A DNA stretch of 6,788 nt. Source: Chloroflexi bacterium RBG_13_51_18 (GTDB taxonomy: Bacteria; Chloroflexota; Dehalococcoidia; Dehalococcoidales; RBG-16-60-22). The position numbers and the translations under genes are program-made. Numbering within the stretch: the stretch's first letter is position 1; every line of letters begins with the position of its first letter. The notes below the pieces were generated by a model, which saw only the letters and a list, made by a program, of their open reading frames with translations, had not been told where the DNA came from and did no database searches. Location of the stretch: positions 1-6,788 of the forward strand of contig MGMR01000107.1 of the NCBI GenBank assembly GCA_001796495.1. The letters are read 5' to 3'. Shown in pieces: positions 1 to 5,421 of this stretch.

Positions 1-2
1 CG

Positions 3-1466
3 CCAAAACCGGCCTATCTTTTTGTAGATAACGGTAAGGCAGAGTTAAGAGATGCCACCCGTTTATGGGGCAAGAGCACCTATGAAACCGAAGACACTTT
101 AGAGTCGGAACACGGCGGGGCTAAAGTCATCAGCATCGGGCCGGCAGGGGAAAAGCTCTCGCTTATCTCCTGCATCATCACGCAAAGGGGTTCGGCGGCG
201 GGGCGCTCGGGGCTGGGGGCGGTGATGGGGTCGAAAAAGCTCAAGGCAGTGGCGGTGCGGGGCGAAGGAAAAGTGCCCGTGGCGGATATCGCCGCGGTGG
301 AAAAGCTGCGCAAAGAATACCTGTCCATTATCAATCAAGCTCCAGCCCGCAACGGCTTACACAATTTCGGCACCTGCTCGCATACCGACGCCTCGGCGCA
401 CAGCGGGGACTCCCCGGTGAAAAACTGGGGAGGGGTGGGCGTGGTAGAGCTCCCGGACGTCTCCGGCTTGAGCAAAGAAATTTTTAACGCTAATGTAACG
501 AACCGGCACGGCTGCTGGCACTGTCCGGTTGCCTGCCGCGGCAGTCTTAAAGAGGGGGTGGGGGAATATAAATATCCGGCGGGCACCAAGCGCGTGGAAT
601 ATGAGACGGCCGCCGCCTTCGGGGCGATGTGCCTCAACAACAATGCCGAGGCAATCATCATGGCGAGCCATATCTGCAACTACTACGGAATAGATACGAT
701 TTCCGCAGGCACGGTTATCGCCTTTGCCATGGAATTATACGAGCACGGCATTATAACGAAAAAGGATACCGGCGATATCGATTTAAAATGGGGCAATTAT
801 AAGGCTATGGTAGCCATGACCGAGAAGCTGGCCAGGCGCGAAGGCCTCGGGGATGTGCTGGCGGACGGCGTTAAAAAAGCCGCCGAGAGAATCGGCAAGG
901 GGGCCGGGGAATTCGCGGTGCATATCGGCGGGCAGGAACTGGGGCTGCACGACCCGAAAGGCGATTTCCCGGGCTTCGCCGGGCAGCCGACATCCGCCAA
1001 AAATATGATGGACGCCGCGCCGGGCAGGCATACCGGGGGTTTCGGGCCGAGCCACTTCGGGTGGCTGGCGATAAACGCCGCCGGACTCTGCCTGCACATC
1101 AACACCATGGTCGACGGCACAAAATACGCCGCGGATTTCCTGGCCGCGGTAACCGGCTGGCAGCGTTCCGTAGGAGAAATTCTCAAGTGCGGCGAAAGAA
1201 TCGAGAATATACGGCATCTTTTCAATCTGCGTGAAGGCGATAATCCCCTGGAACGCAAGGTACACGGCAGAATCACCGGGCAACCGCCGCAGACAGAAGG
1301 CCCGCTGGCCGGCGTGACGGCCGACCTTTTAGAGCAGGTATACTGGAACCTCGGCGCGCTGGACTGGGACAGGGTAACCGCCAAGCCGAGCCGCAAAAAA
1401 CTGCTGGAACTCGGCCTGAACGATATAGCCGAGGAATTGTGGCCGCCGCAGATTAATAAAGCTTAA
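3..1466 (+). CDS. Aldehyde:ferredoxin oxidoreductase family protein, 5' end outside window
   Basis: AOR-family enzymes use a tungsten (sometimes molybdenum) bis-pyranopterin and a [4Fe-4S] cluster, usually in the cytoplasm, to interconvert aldehydes and acids with ferredoxin. Some members do other chemistry, such as BamB of class II benzoyl-CoA reductase. The frame is open from base 3 and gives 487 residues; family members are usually about 600-700, so roughly 100-200 N-terminal residues are missing. Visible motifs, in window residue numbers: GRSGLGAVMGSKKLKA at 67-82; cluster ligands C171-x2-C174-x3-C178 (in GCWHCPVAC); first pterin motif N226-YYGI-D231; HDPKGDFPG in the middle; second pterin motif N358-AAGL-C363, whose Cys would be the fourth cluster ligand; and IRHLFNLREG near the end. 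The GTG at 222 lies inside the GRSGLGAVMG motif and is not a start. The gene converges on the next one with 5 bp between stops. Family assignment is secure; substrate and subfamily cannot be told. Confidence 0.93.
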   Translation, partial: PKPAYLFVDNGKAELRDATRLWGKSTYETEDTLESEHGGAKVISIGPAGEKLSLISCIITQRGSAAGRSGLGAVMGSKKLKAVAVRGEGKVPVADIAAVEKLRKEYLSIINQAPARNGLHNFGTCSHTDASAHSGDSPVKNWGGVGVVELPDVSGLSKEIFNANVTNRHGCWHCPVACRGSLKEGVGEYKYPAGTKRVEYETAAAFGAMCLNNNAEAIIMASHICNYYGIDTISAGTVIAFAMELYEHGIITKKDTGDIDLKWGNYKAMVAMTEKLARREGLGDVLADGVKKAAERIGKGAGEFAVHIGGQELGLHDPKGDFPGFAGQPTSAKNMMDAAPGRHTGGFGPSHFGWLAINAAGLCLHINTMVDGTKYAADFLAAVTGWQRSVGEILKCGERIENIRHLFNLREGDNPLERKVHGRITGQPPQTEGPLAGVTADLLEQVYWNLGALDWDRVTAKPSRKKLLELGLNDIAEELWPPQINKA

Positions 1467-1471
1467 GATTT

Positions 1472-2254
1472 TTATGTAGAAGTCATGCCGCCATCCACCG
1501 GCATGACATGACCAGTAATGAATGAGGCGGCATCAGAACAGAGCCAGACCACCGCTTCGGCGACATCCTCCGGGTGGCCGACCCGCTTCATAGGAATGAT
1601 ATTCATCATTTCGTCTTTTACGGCGGGGTTGGTGCCCGTCAGATATTCGAACAAAAGCGTCCTGTCCGTAGGGCCAGGCAATACGGTATTGACGCGGATG
1701 CCGGAGGCGGCGACCTCTAAAGCGGCGGTCCTGGTCAGTCCGATTAAGCCGCTTTTACTGGCGTTATAAGCGCAAAAACCGGGGACGGGCTTAAGTGCGC
1801 CGACCGACGAGGTATTGATGATAACGCCGTACTTCTGTTTAAGCATCTGCCTCATCTCATATTTCATGCAGAGAAAAACGCCCTTTAGATTGATATCGAT
1901 GGTGCGGTCCCAGATTTCCTCCGGGCAGTCGACGATATTGACGACGGGCACGCGCTTACCGTCAGGGCCGATTCCAGCATTATTAAAAGCATAGTCCAGC
2001 CGACCGTACCGTTTGACGCATTCAGCGACCGCCGCCTCGACATCGGAGGCCCGGGAGACATCACATTTAACGAAGGAGGCTTCACCGCCGGCATCTTTAA
2101 TAAGCTTTACCGTCTCCTCACCGCCCTTGATATTAGAGTCGGTGCATACCATTATCTTAGCGCCCTCGCGGGCGAATATTTGCGCGGCAACCCTGCCGAT
2201 ACCGGAAGCTCCCCCGGTTACCAGCGCTACCCTGCCGTTAAACTTTTTAGCCAT
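1472..2254 (-). CDS. Short-chain dehydrogenase/reductase (SDR1), classical NAD-type
   Basis: A 260-residue cytoplasmic classical SDR that oxidises an alcohol or reduces a ketone with a nicotinamide cofactor. Visible in order: Rossmann glycine motif T13GGASGIG20; D39 at the end of the second beta strand, which in this family favours NAD(H) over NADP(H); C64-D65-V66; N91NAG94; catalytic N122, S150, Y163 and K167 (YNASK); the PG after the active site (194-195); and a C-terminal PVDGG. Length is normal for the family. The ATG is supported by AAGGAG (minus strand, bases 2262-2267) 7 nt upstream. The gene is transcribed divergently from SDR2, sharing the 142-bp region between them, and ends 5 bp from the AOR stop. 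It looks like glucose/cyclohexanol-dehydrogenase-like SDRs, but substrate cannot be read from sequence. Because it is on the opposite strand it may be co-regulated with the mutase operon rather than co-transcribed. Confidence 0.93.
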   Translation of the reverse strand: MAKKFNGRVALVTGGASGIGRVAAQIFAREGAKIMVCTDSNIKGGEETVKLIKDAGGEASFVKCDVSRASDVEAAVAECVKRYGRLDYAFNNAGIGPDGKRVPVVNIVDCPEEIWDRTIDINLKGVFLCMKYEMRQMLKQKYGVIINTSSVGALKPVPGFCAYNASKSGLIGLTRTAALEVAASGIRVNTVLPGPTDRTLLFEYLTGTNPAVKDEMMNIIPMKRVGHPEDVAEAVVWLCSDAASFITGHVMPVDGGMTST

Positions 2255-2313
2255 GTCATATCTCCTTCATATCGTTATTAAGCAAGCTTACCCGGGAAGC
2301 AATTGCAGACTAT

Positions 2314-2383
2314 TTTAGTATATAATAACACGAAAGGGTGCTAAAACTGCAGCCATACATAATAGATGACATTATATACTAAA
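2314..2383. repeat. 13-bp perfect inverted repeat, possible operator
   Basis: TTTAGTATATAAT at 2314-2326 is repeated as its exact reverse complement, ATTATATACTAAA, at 2371-2383, with 44 bp between the arms. A related CTAAAA at 2341-2346 pairs with TTTTAG at 2313-2318. The left arm contains the candidate -10 boxes of both divergent promoters and the right arm ends 4 bp before the SDR2 ribosome binding site. The symmetry would suit a regulator binding both arms, or an RNA stem that affects SDR2 translation. No regulator gene is in the window. Confidence 0.5.
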
Positions 2384-2387
2384 TTTC

Positions 2388-2393
2388 AGGAGG
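2388..2393 (+). promoter_or_regulatory. Ribosome binding site of SDR2
   Basis: AGGAGG sits 3 nt before the ATG at 2397 and 6 nt before the adjacent ATG at 2400. The spacing favours the second ATG as the real start, which would shorten the protein by one Met. Confidence 0.7.
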
Positions 2394-2396
2394 CAG

Positions 2397-3206
2397 ATGA
2401 TGTTGCTGGAGAATAAGGTGGCTATCGTTACCGGCGGCGCCAAGGGGATGGGGAGGGCCATAGCGCTTAAATTTGCGGAGGAAGGCGCCGATGTGGTCGT
2501 TACAGCGCTGCACATAGAAGGCGCCAGGAAAGTGGCGGAGGAAATAAATGCCCTAGGGAGAAAGGGCTTAGCGATAAAGTCCGATATTTCTAAAAGCGCC
2601 GAAGTCAAAGATATGGTCGAACAGACCATCAAGAAGTTTAATAAAATAGATATCCTGGTGAATAACGCGGGGGGAGTGGGGGTTACAGGCGGTGATACCG
2701 ATACCGCTACCGAGGAAGACTGGGACAAGATTATCGATGTTAATCTCAAGGGCGCATTCCTGGTGACCATGGCGGTGGTGCCCTACATGAAAAAACAAAA
2801 ATCCGGAAAAATTATCAATATATCATCGATGGGGGCGGTAAACCCAGCAGTTTCCGTGCTGCATTATCACGCAGCCAAGGCCGGAATGCTGGGCTTAAGC
2901 ACGAACCTGGCTTTCGAACTGGCGCCACTGAACATTCATGTCAACGCCATCGTGCCGGGGCCCATCGAGACGCCCTTCTGGGATTCTTTACAGCCGCCGG
3001 GGCCGGAGAGAGATAAATTTTTCAAAGCGCTGGCCGCCAAGGAAGTGCCGCTGGGCCGCATGGGCAAGCCGGAAGATATAGCGGGGCCGGCTTTGTTCCT
3101 GGCATCCGGCATGTCCGATTACGTAACCGGGCAGGTCATTTACGTAGCGGGGGGGCAGCCGCTATTAGCCCACGCGGCCACATTCTTATCTGCAGCCGAG
3201 CAATAG
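2397..3206 (+). CDS. Short-chain dehydrogenase/reductase (SDR2), first gene of the mutase operon
   Basis: A 269-residue classical SDR. It shows T12GGAKGMG19 for dinucleotide binding, N89NAG92, catalytic N115, S144, Y157 and K161 (YHAAK), and P187G188. The end of the second beta strand reads VVTALH, with neither the Asp typical of NAD enzymes nor an obvious Arg of NADP enzymes, so cofactor preference is open. The usual C-terminal VDGG is VAGG, followed by a short extra tail of about 16 residues. Two ATG codons stand in tandem at 2397 and 2400; the ribosome binding site spacing favours 2400. The gene is followed after 25 bp by glmE on the same strand, so the two are probably co-transcribed. The neighbourhood suggests it acts on a substrate or product of the B12 mutase, possibly a 3-oxo/3-hydroxy acid or thioester as for FabG-like SDRs. 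That is inference from position. Confidence 0.93.
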   Translation: MMLLENKVAIVTGGAKGMGRAIALKFAEEGADVVVTALHIEGARKVAEEINALGRKGLAIKSDISKSAEVKDMVEQTIKKFNKIDILVNNAGGVGVTGGDTDTATEEDWDKIIDVNLKGAFLVTMAVVPYMKKQKSGKIINISSMGAVNPAVSVLHYHAAKAGMLGLSTNLAFELAPLNIHVNAIVPGPIETPFWDSLQPPGPERDKFFKALAAKEVPLGRMGKPEDIAGPALFLASGMSDYVTGQVIYVAGGQPLLAHAATFLSAAEQ

Positions 3207-3231
3207 AGACACCGAAAACACGGAGGCAATA

Positions 3232-4692
3232 ATGAAGAAATTAAGAGTCGGCAACAAGCGTATCGACGATGAAATATTGATGAAAATGAGGCGCGAGGAA
3301 CTGGATAAATGGCCGACCGGTAAAGAGGTGGACTTCGACGAGTCGGTAGCCTACCAGAAGAGCCTGCCCGACAGCAAAATATGGTGGAAGGTCATGGTAA
3401 AGCTGCGGGAGGAAGGCAGAATGAGTGTTTTCCCCCGGGCAGGGACGCCCGTGCTGGAAAAAATGATAGAACTCTGCCAGGGATTACGAGAATCGGGGGT
3501 GGTGCTTATCCCGGTGACAACGGACAGCTATACACGGCTGGGACAATATGAAAAAATACAGGGTATTTTAGACGAATGCAACCGCACCGGCAAGGCGTTG
3601 CTGAACGGCTACCCTATCATTAACCAGGGGGTCAAGCAGACACGTAAGCTCGTGGAGAGCGTGGACGCGGCGTTCAGTCCGCGGGGCGCGGGCGGGGAAA
3701 TCGCTATAGCATCGGGGCTGACGACGTGGGAGGGAGGTCTGGAGTTCATCACCTGGGGCAGCTATTCCAAGAGAATGACGATAAAAGAGCTGGTGGAAAA
3801 ATGGCAGAACAGCACGCGGCTGGCCGGGTGGTACGCCGAAAGAGGCGTGATACTCTGCACCGACCTGCACGGCTGGCTGCCCGGCGCCCCCATCCCACTG
3901 ACGGTAAATATAATCGGACTGATTGTTCAAGCATTAACAGCGGCGGAGCAGGGGCAGAAAGCGCTTTACCCGTTGGTTCACTGCATGGGCAATATGGCGC
4001 AGGACATTGCCTGGATAAAGCTGGCACCGCGCATCATCAGGGAATACCTGGATAAGTTCGGGTACAAGGACTGCATGATACCGGGGTGCTGTCCCTCTCA
4101 GACTCCACTTTTTCCTAATCCGATGGACATGGGCGGGGCCTTTGCTTATTTGAATTATATCGCCATGGTAGGAGCACTCACCAAATGCAACGCCGTGGAC
4201 TTAAGAAGCATTGACGAGGCGGCGGGGGTCCCCTCCAAAGACGCCAATTCGGTAAGCTACGGCTCGGCAAAGTGGATTTTCAACGTTATACGTGAGCAGG
4301 ATATAGAAATCGACGTTAAAGGTGTGGATATAGAGGAAAAGGTGACCGAGACAGAGGTCAGGGCGATAATGGACAGGATACTCGACCTCGGCGACGGGGA
4401 TGTGGTCGACGGCACCATCAAAGCTGTGGAGTCGGGCGTACTCGACTCGCCGTGGAGTCCCAACATGACTGTCAAGGACAAGGTGCTGGGGGTGAGGGAC
4501 GCGCACGGGGCTTGTCGCTACCTGGAGTTCGGCAACCTGCCCTTCCCCAACGAGATAAAAGAATTCCACCGACAGAAAATAGCCGAGAGGGAGAAGCTGG
4601 AGGGGAAAAAGGCGGACTACCATACGGCCGTGCGCGACCTGTGGACCTTGAGCAAAGGGAAAATAGTAGGCCTGCCACCTTATGATAAATAG
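3232..4692 (+). CDS. glmE: Glutamate mutase (methylaspartate mutase) large subunit homologue, divergent
   Basis: In the known enzyme GlmE is the TIM-barrel catalytic subunit that, with GlmS and adenosylcobalamin, converts glutamate to 3-methylaspartate by a radical carbon-skeleton shift. This protein has 486 residues against 483 for Clostridium cochlearium GlmE, as I recall that sequence. Shared blocks include WPTGKEVD (27-34), PRAG (68-71), DSYTR (98-102), ALLNGYP...GVK (122-135), GNMAQDIA (253-260), GVPSKDAN (332-339) and RYLEFGNLPFPNEIK (429-443). The arginine claw R66/R100/R149 of the known enzyme aligns with R69, R102 and R151; E171 with E167; Y181 with Y178; and E330 with E329. Y177 has no Tyr counterpart and K326 is R325. 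The start has GGAGG 5 nt upstream. The gene lies 25 bp after SDR2 and 180 bp before glmS. Family membership is firm; whether glutamate is the substrate is not. Confidence 0.9.
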   Translation: MKKLRVGNKRIDDEILMKMRREELDKWPTGKEVDFDESVAYQKSLPDSKIWWKVMVKLREEGRMSVFPRAGTPVLEKMIELCQGLRESGVVLIPVTTDSYTRLGQYEKIQGILDECNRTGKALLNGYPIINQGVKQTRKLVESVDAAFSPRGAGGEIAIASGLTTWEGGLEFITWGSYSKRMTIKELVEKWQNSTRLAGWYAERGVILCTDLHGWLPGAPIPLTVNIIGLIVQALTAAEQGQKALYPLVHCMGNMAQDIAWIKLAPRIIREYLDKFGYKDCMIPGCCPSQTPLFPNPMDMGGAFAYLNYIAMVGALTKCNAVDLRSIDEAAGVPSKDANSVSYGSAKWIFNVIREQDIEIDVKGVDIEEKVTETEVRAIMDRILDLGDGDVVDGTIKAVESGVLDSPWSPNMTVKDKVLGVRDAHGACRYLEFGNLPFPNEIKEFHRQKIAEREKLEGKKADYHTAVRDLWTLSKGKIVGLPPYDK

Positions 4693-4872
4693 GGGGAAGA
4701 AACAAGATACAAGAAACAATAACCAAACAAAAATCAAAAATCAAAGACACAAATAAAAAAAGGGGAGGCTGACCTCACCCCCTTTATCCCCCTCTCCGCT
4801 GGCAGAGAGGGGGAAACGAGAAAGGGCCGGATTCCGGTTTGCACCGGAATGGTTAGAATATAAGGAGTCGCT
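4693..4872 (+). repeat. Repeat-filled spacer between glmE and glmS
   Basis: No gene is seen in these 180 bp. From left to right there is a strongly A-rich, T-poor stretch (about 4699-4761) with short reiterations of CAAAAAT. It is followed by a C/G-tract segment with AAAGGGG (4759-4765) facing CCCCTTT (4779-4785). Next comes a 9-bp stem CCCCCTCTC (4788-4796) and GAGAGGGGG (4805-4813), then a separate perfect hairpin and the glmS ribosome binding site. The pieces resemble interspersed intergenic repeats common in environmental anaerobes, which is recollection, not a search result. No stem is followed by a T-run, so none looks like an intrinsic terminator. Confidence 0.6.
4831..4850 (+). repeat. 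Perfect 8-bp hairpin upstream of glmS
   Basis: ATTCCGGT (4831-4838), loop TTGC, ACCGGAAT (4843-4850). It ends 11 nt before the glmS ribosome binding site AAGGAG (4862-4867). The flanks GG...GG make it look like the widespread intergenic repeat family of the form GGATTCCNG...CNGGAATG. In the mRNA it could stabilise the glmS segment or block degradation from upstream. No T-run follows. Confidence 0.6.
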
Positions 4873-5298
4873 ATGAAAAGAGCACCGACAGTGATAACGG
4901 GCACCGTGGGCATGGACGCCCACGTTATCGGCACCAAGGTATTGTCCCGCGCGTTAAGAGACGCCGGATTTAACGTGGTGGAGCTGGGGATGCAGGTAAC
5001 GCCGGAGGAGTTTATCAGCGTGGCACAGGAGACAAAAGCGGACGCCATTTTAATGAGCTCGCTGTACGGCATGGCGGAGCTGGACCTGAAGGACTTTAAC
5101 CAGAAGCGGATGGAGGCGGGGCTGGGGGACATTTTACTGTACATCGGGGGGAATTTAGTGATAGGCCGGTACGACCCGAAGGAAATCGAGCCGAAGTTTA
5201 AAGCGCTGGGCTTCGACAGGGTCTACCCGCCGGGGATAGAGCCGGAAATAGGGATTGAAGACTTAAAGAAGGACCTGAAAGCCAGAGGGAAGATGTAA
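4873..5298 (+). CDS. glmS: Glutamate mutase small subunit, cobalamin-binding
   Basis: GlmS (also called MutS or sigma subunit, unrelated to mismatch repair MutS and to glucosamine-phosphate synthase) is the Rossmann-like domain that binds adenosylcobalamin base-off/His-on. It docks on GlmE to form the active mutase. This protein has 141 residues against about 137 in Clostridium. The full signature is present: D15-x-H17-x2-G20 with H17 as the expected cobalt ligand, S62-S63-L64, and G92-G93 in YIGGNLVIG. The GFDRVYPPG block at 113-121 is typical of this family. A strong AAGGAG lies 5 nt before the ATG. The protein is much closer to its known family than the large subunit is. It is separated from glmE by a repeat-rich spacer and from glmL by a palindromic element, yet all three read the same way and must act together. 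Confidence 0.95.
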   Translation: MKRAPTVITGTVGMDAHVIGTKVLSRALRDAGFNVVELGMQVTPEEFISVAQETKADAILMSSLYGMAELDLKDFNQKRMEAGLGDILLYIGGNLVIGRYDPKEIEPKFKALGFDRVYPPGIEPEIGIEDLKKDLKARGKM

Positions 5299-5307
5299 AG
5301 ACTTTAG

Positions 5308-5409
5308 TGTCATTGCGAGGGAGCAGAGCGACTGTGGCAATCTCCTTCATTGCTTATGACTATCATTGAGATTGCCGCGCCTTCCCTTTGGGAATGGCTC
5401 GCAATGACA
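5308..5409. repeat. 102-bp palindromic interspersed element
   Basis: The ends are perfect 12-bp inverted repeats, TGTCATTGCGAG (5308-5319) and CTCGCAATGACA (5398-5409). An inner perfect 9-bp pair, GGCAATCTC (5336-5344) and GAGATTGCC (5368-5376), encloses a 23-nt loop. The right half holds a small side hairpin TTCCC-TTT-GGGAA (5382-5394). No protein is encoded by it and no clear target duplication flanks it. I recognise the TGTCATTGCGAG...GGCAATCTC pattern as a widespread non-coding palindromic repeat, similar to a miniature inverted-repeat element. As RNA it would form a long stem between glmS and glmL. It fills nearly all of the 123-bp spacer. Confidence 0.8.
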
Positions 5410-5421
5410 AATTGATGATGT

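Larger units (their letters stand above)
2255..2396. promoter_or_regulatory. Divergent promoter region between SDR1 and SDR2
   Basis: This 142-bp AT-rich gap must hold the start signals for SDR1 leftward and probably for the SDR2-glmE operon rightward. Rightward, a perfect TATAAT lies at 2321-2326 but I see no good -35 at normal spacing (TTGCAG at 2303-2308 is only 12 bp away). Leftward, the minus strand offers TATACT (plus-strand 2317-2322) with TTAGCA (plus-strand 2339-2344) at a 16-bp spacing, four of six matches to TTGACA. The two candidate -10 boxes overlap, so the two promoters may compete. The region also contains a long inverted repeat listed separately. The promoter assignments are pattern matches to the sigma-70 consensus only. 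Confidence 0.4.

Noticed and set aside
797..1396. Long open frames on the minus strand inside the AOR gene (up to 199 codons).
   Set aside because: They lie opposite a gene with clear family motifs, show no recognisable domain, and are Pro/Ser/Ala-rich as expected for antisense of GC-rich coding sequence.
222..1466. Start of the AOR-family gene at GTG 222.
   Set aside because: The frame is open to base 3 and the upstream residues match the family, including the GRSGLGAV motif that this GTG interrupts. The gene is simply cut by the window edge.
1482..1507. Perfect 9-bp hairpin GTCATGCCG...CGGCATGAC near the convergent gene ends, considered as a bidirectional terminator.
   Set aside because: It lies inside the last codons of SDR1, encoding the conserved MPVDGGM stretch whose codons pair by chance, and neither strand has a T-run directly after the stem.
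4699..4761. A-rich reiterations considered as a CRISPR array or tandem repeat tract.
   Set aside because: The repeated unit is only about 6-7 bases, irregular, and has no spacers of constant length.
4759..4813. C/G-tract stems after glmE considered as an intrinsic terminator.
   Set aside because: No run of T follows either stem, and the downstream genes encode obligate partners of glmE, so a full stop here would make little sense.
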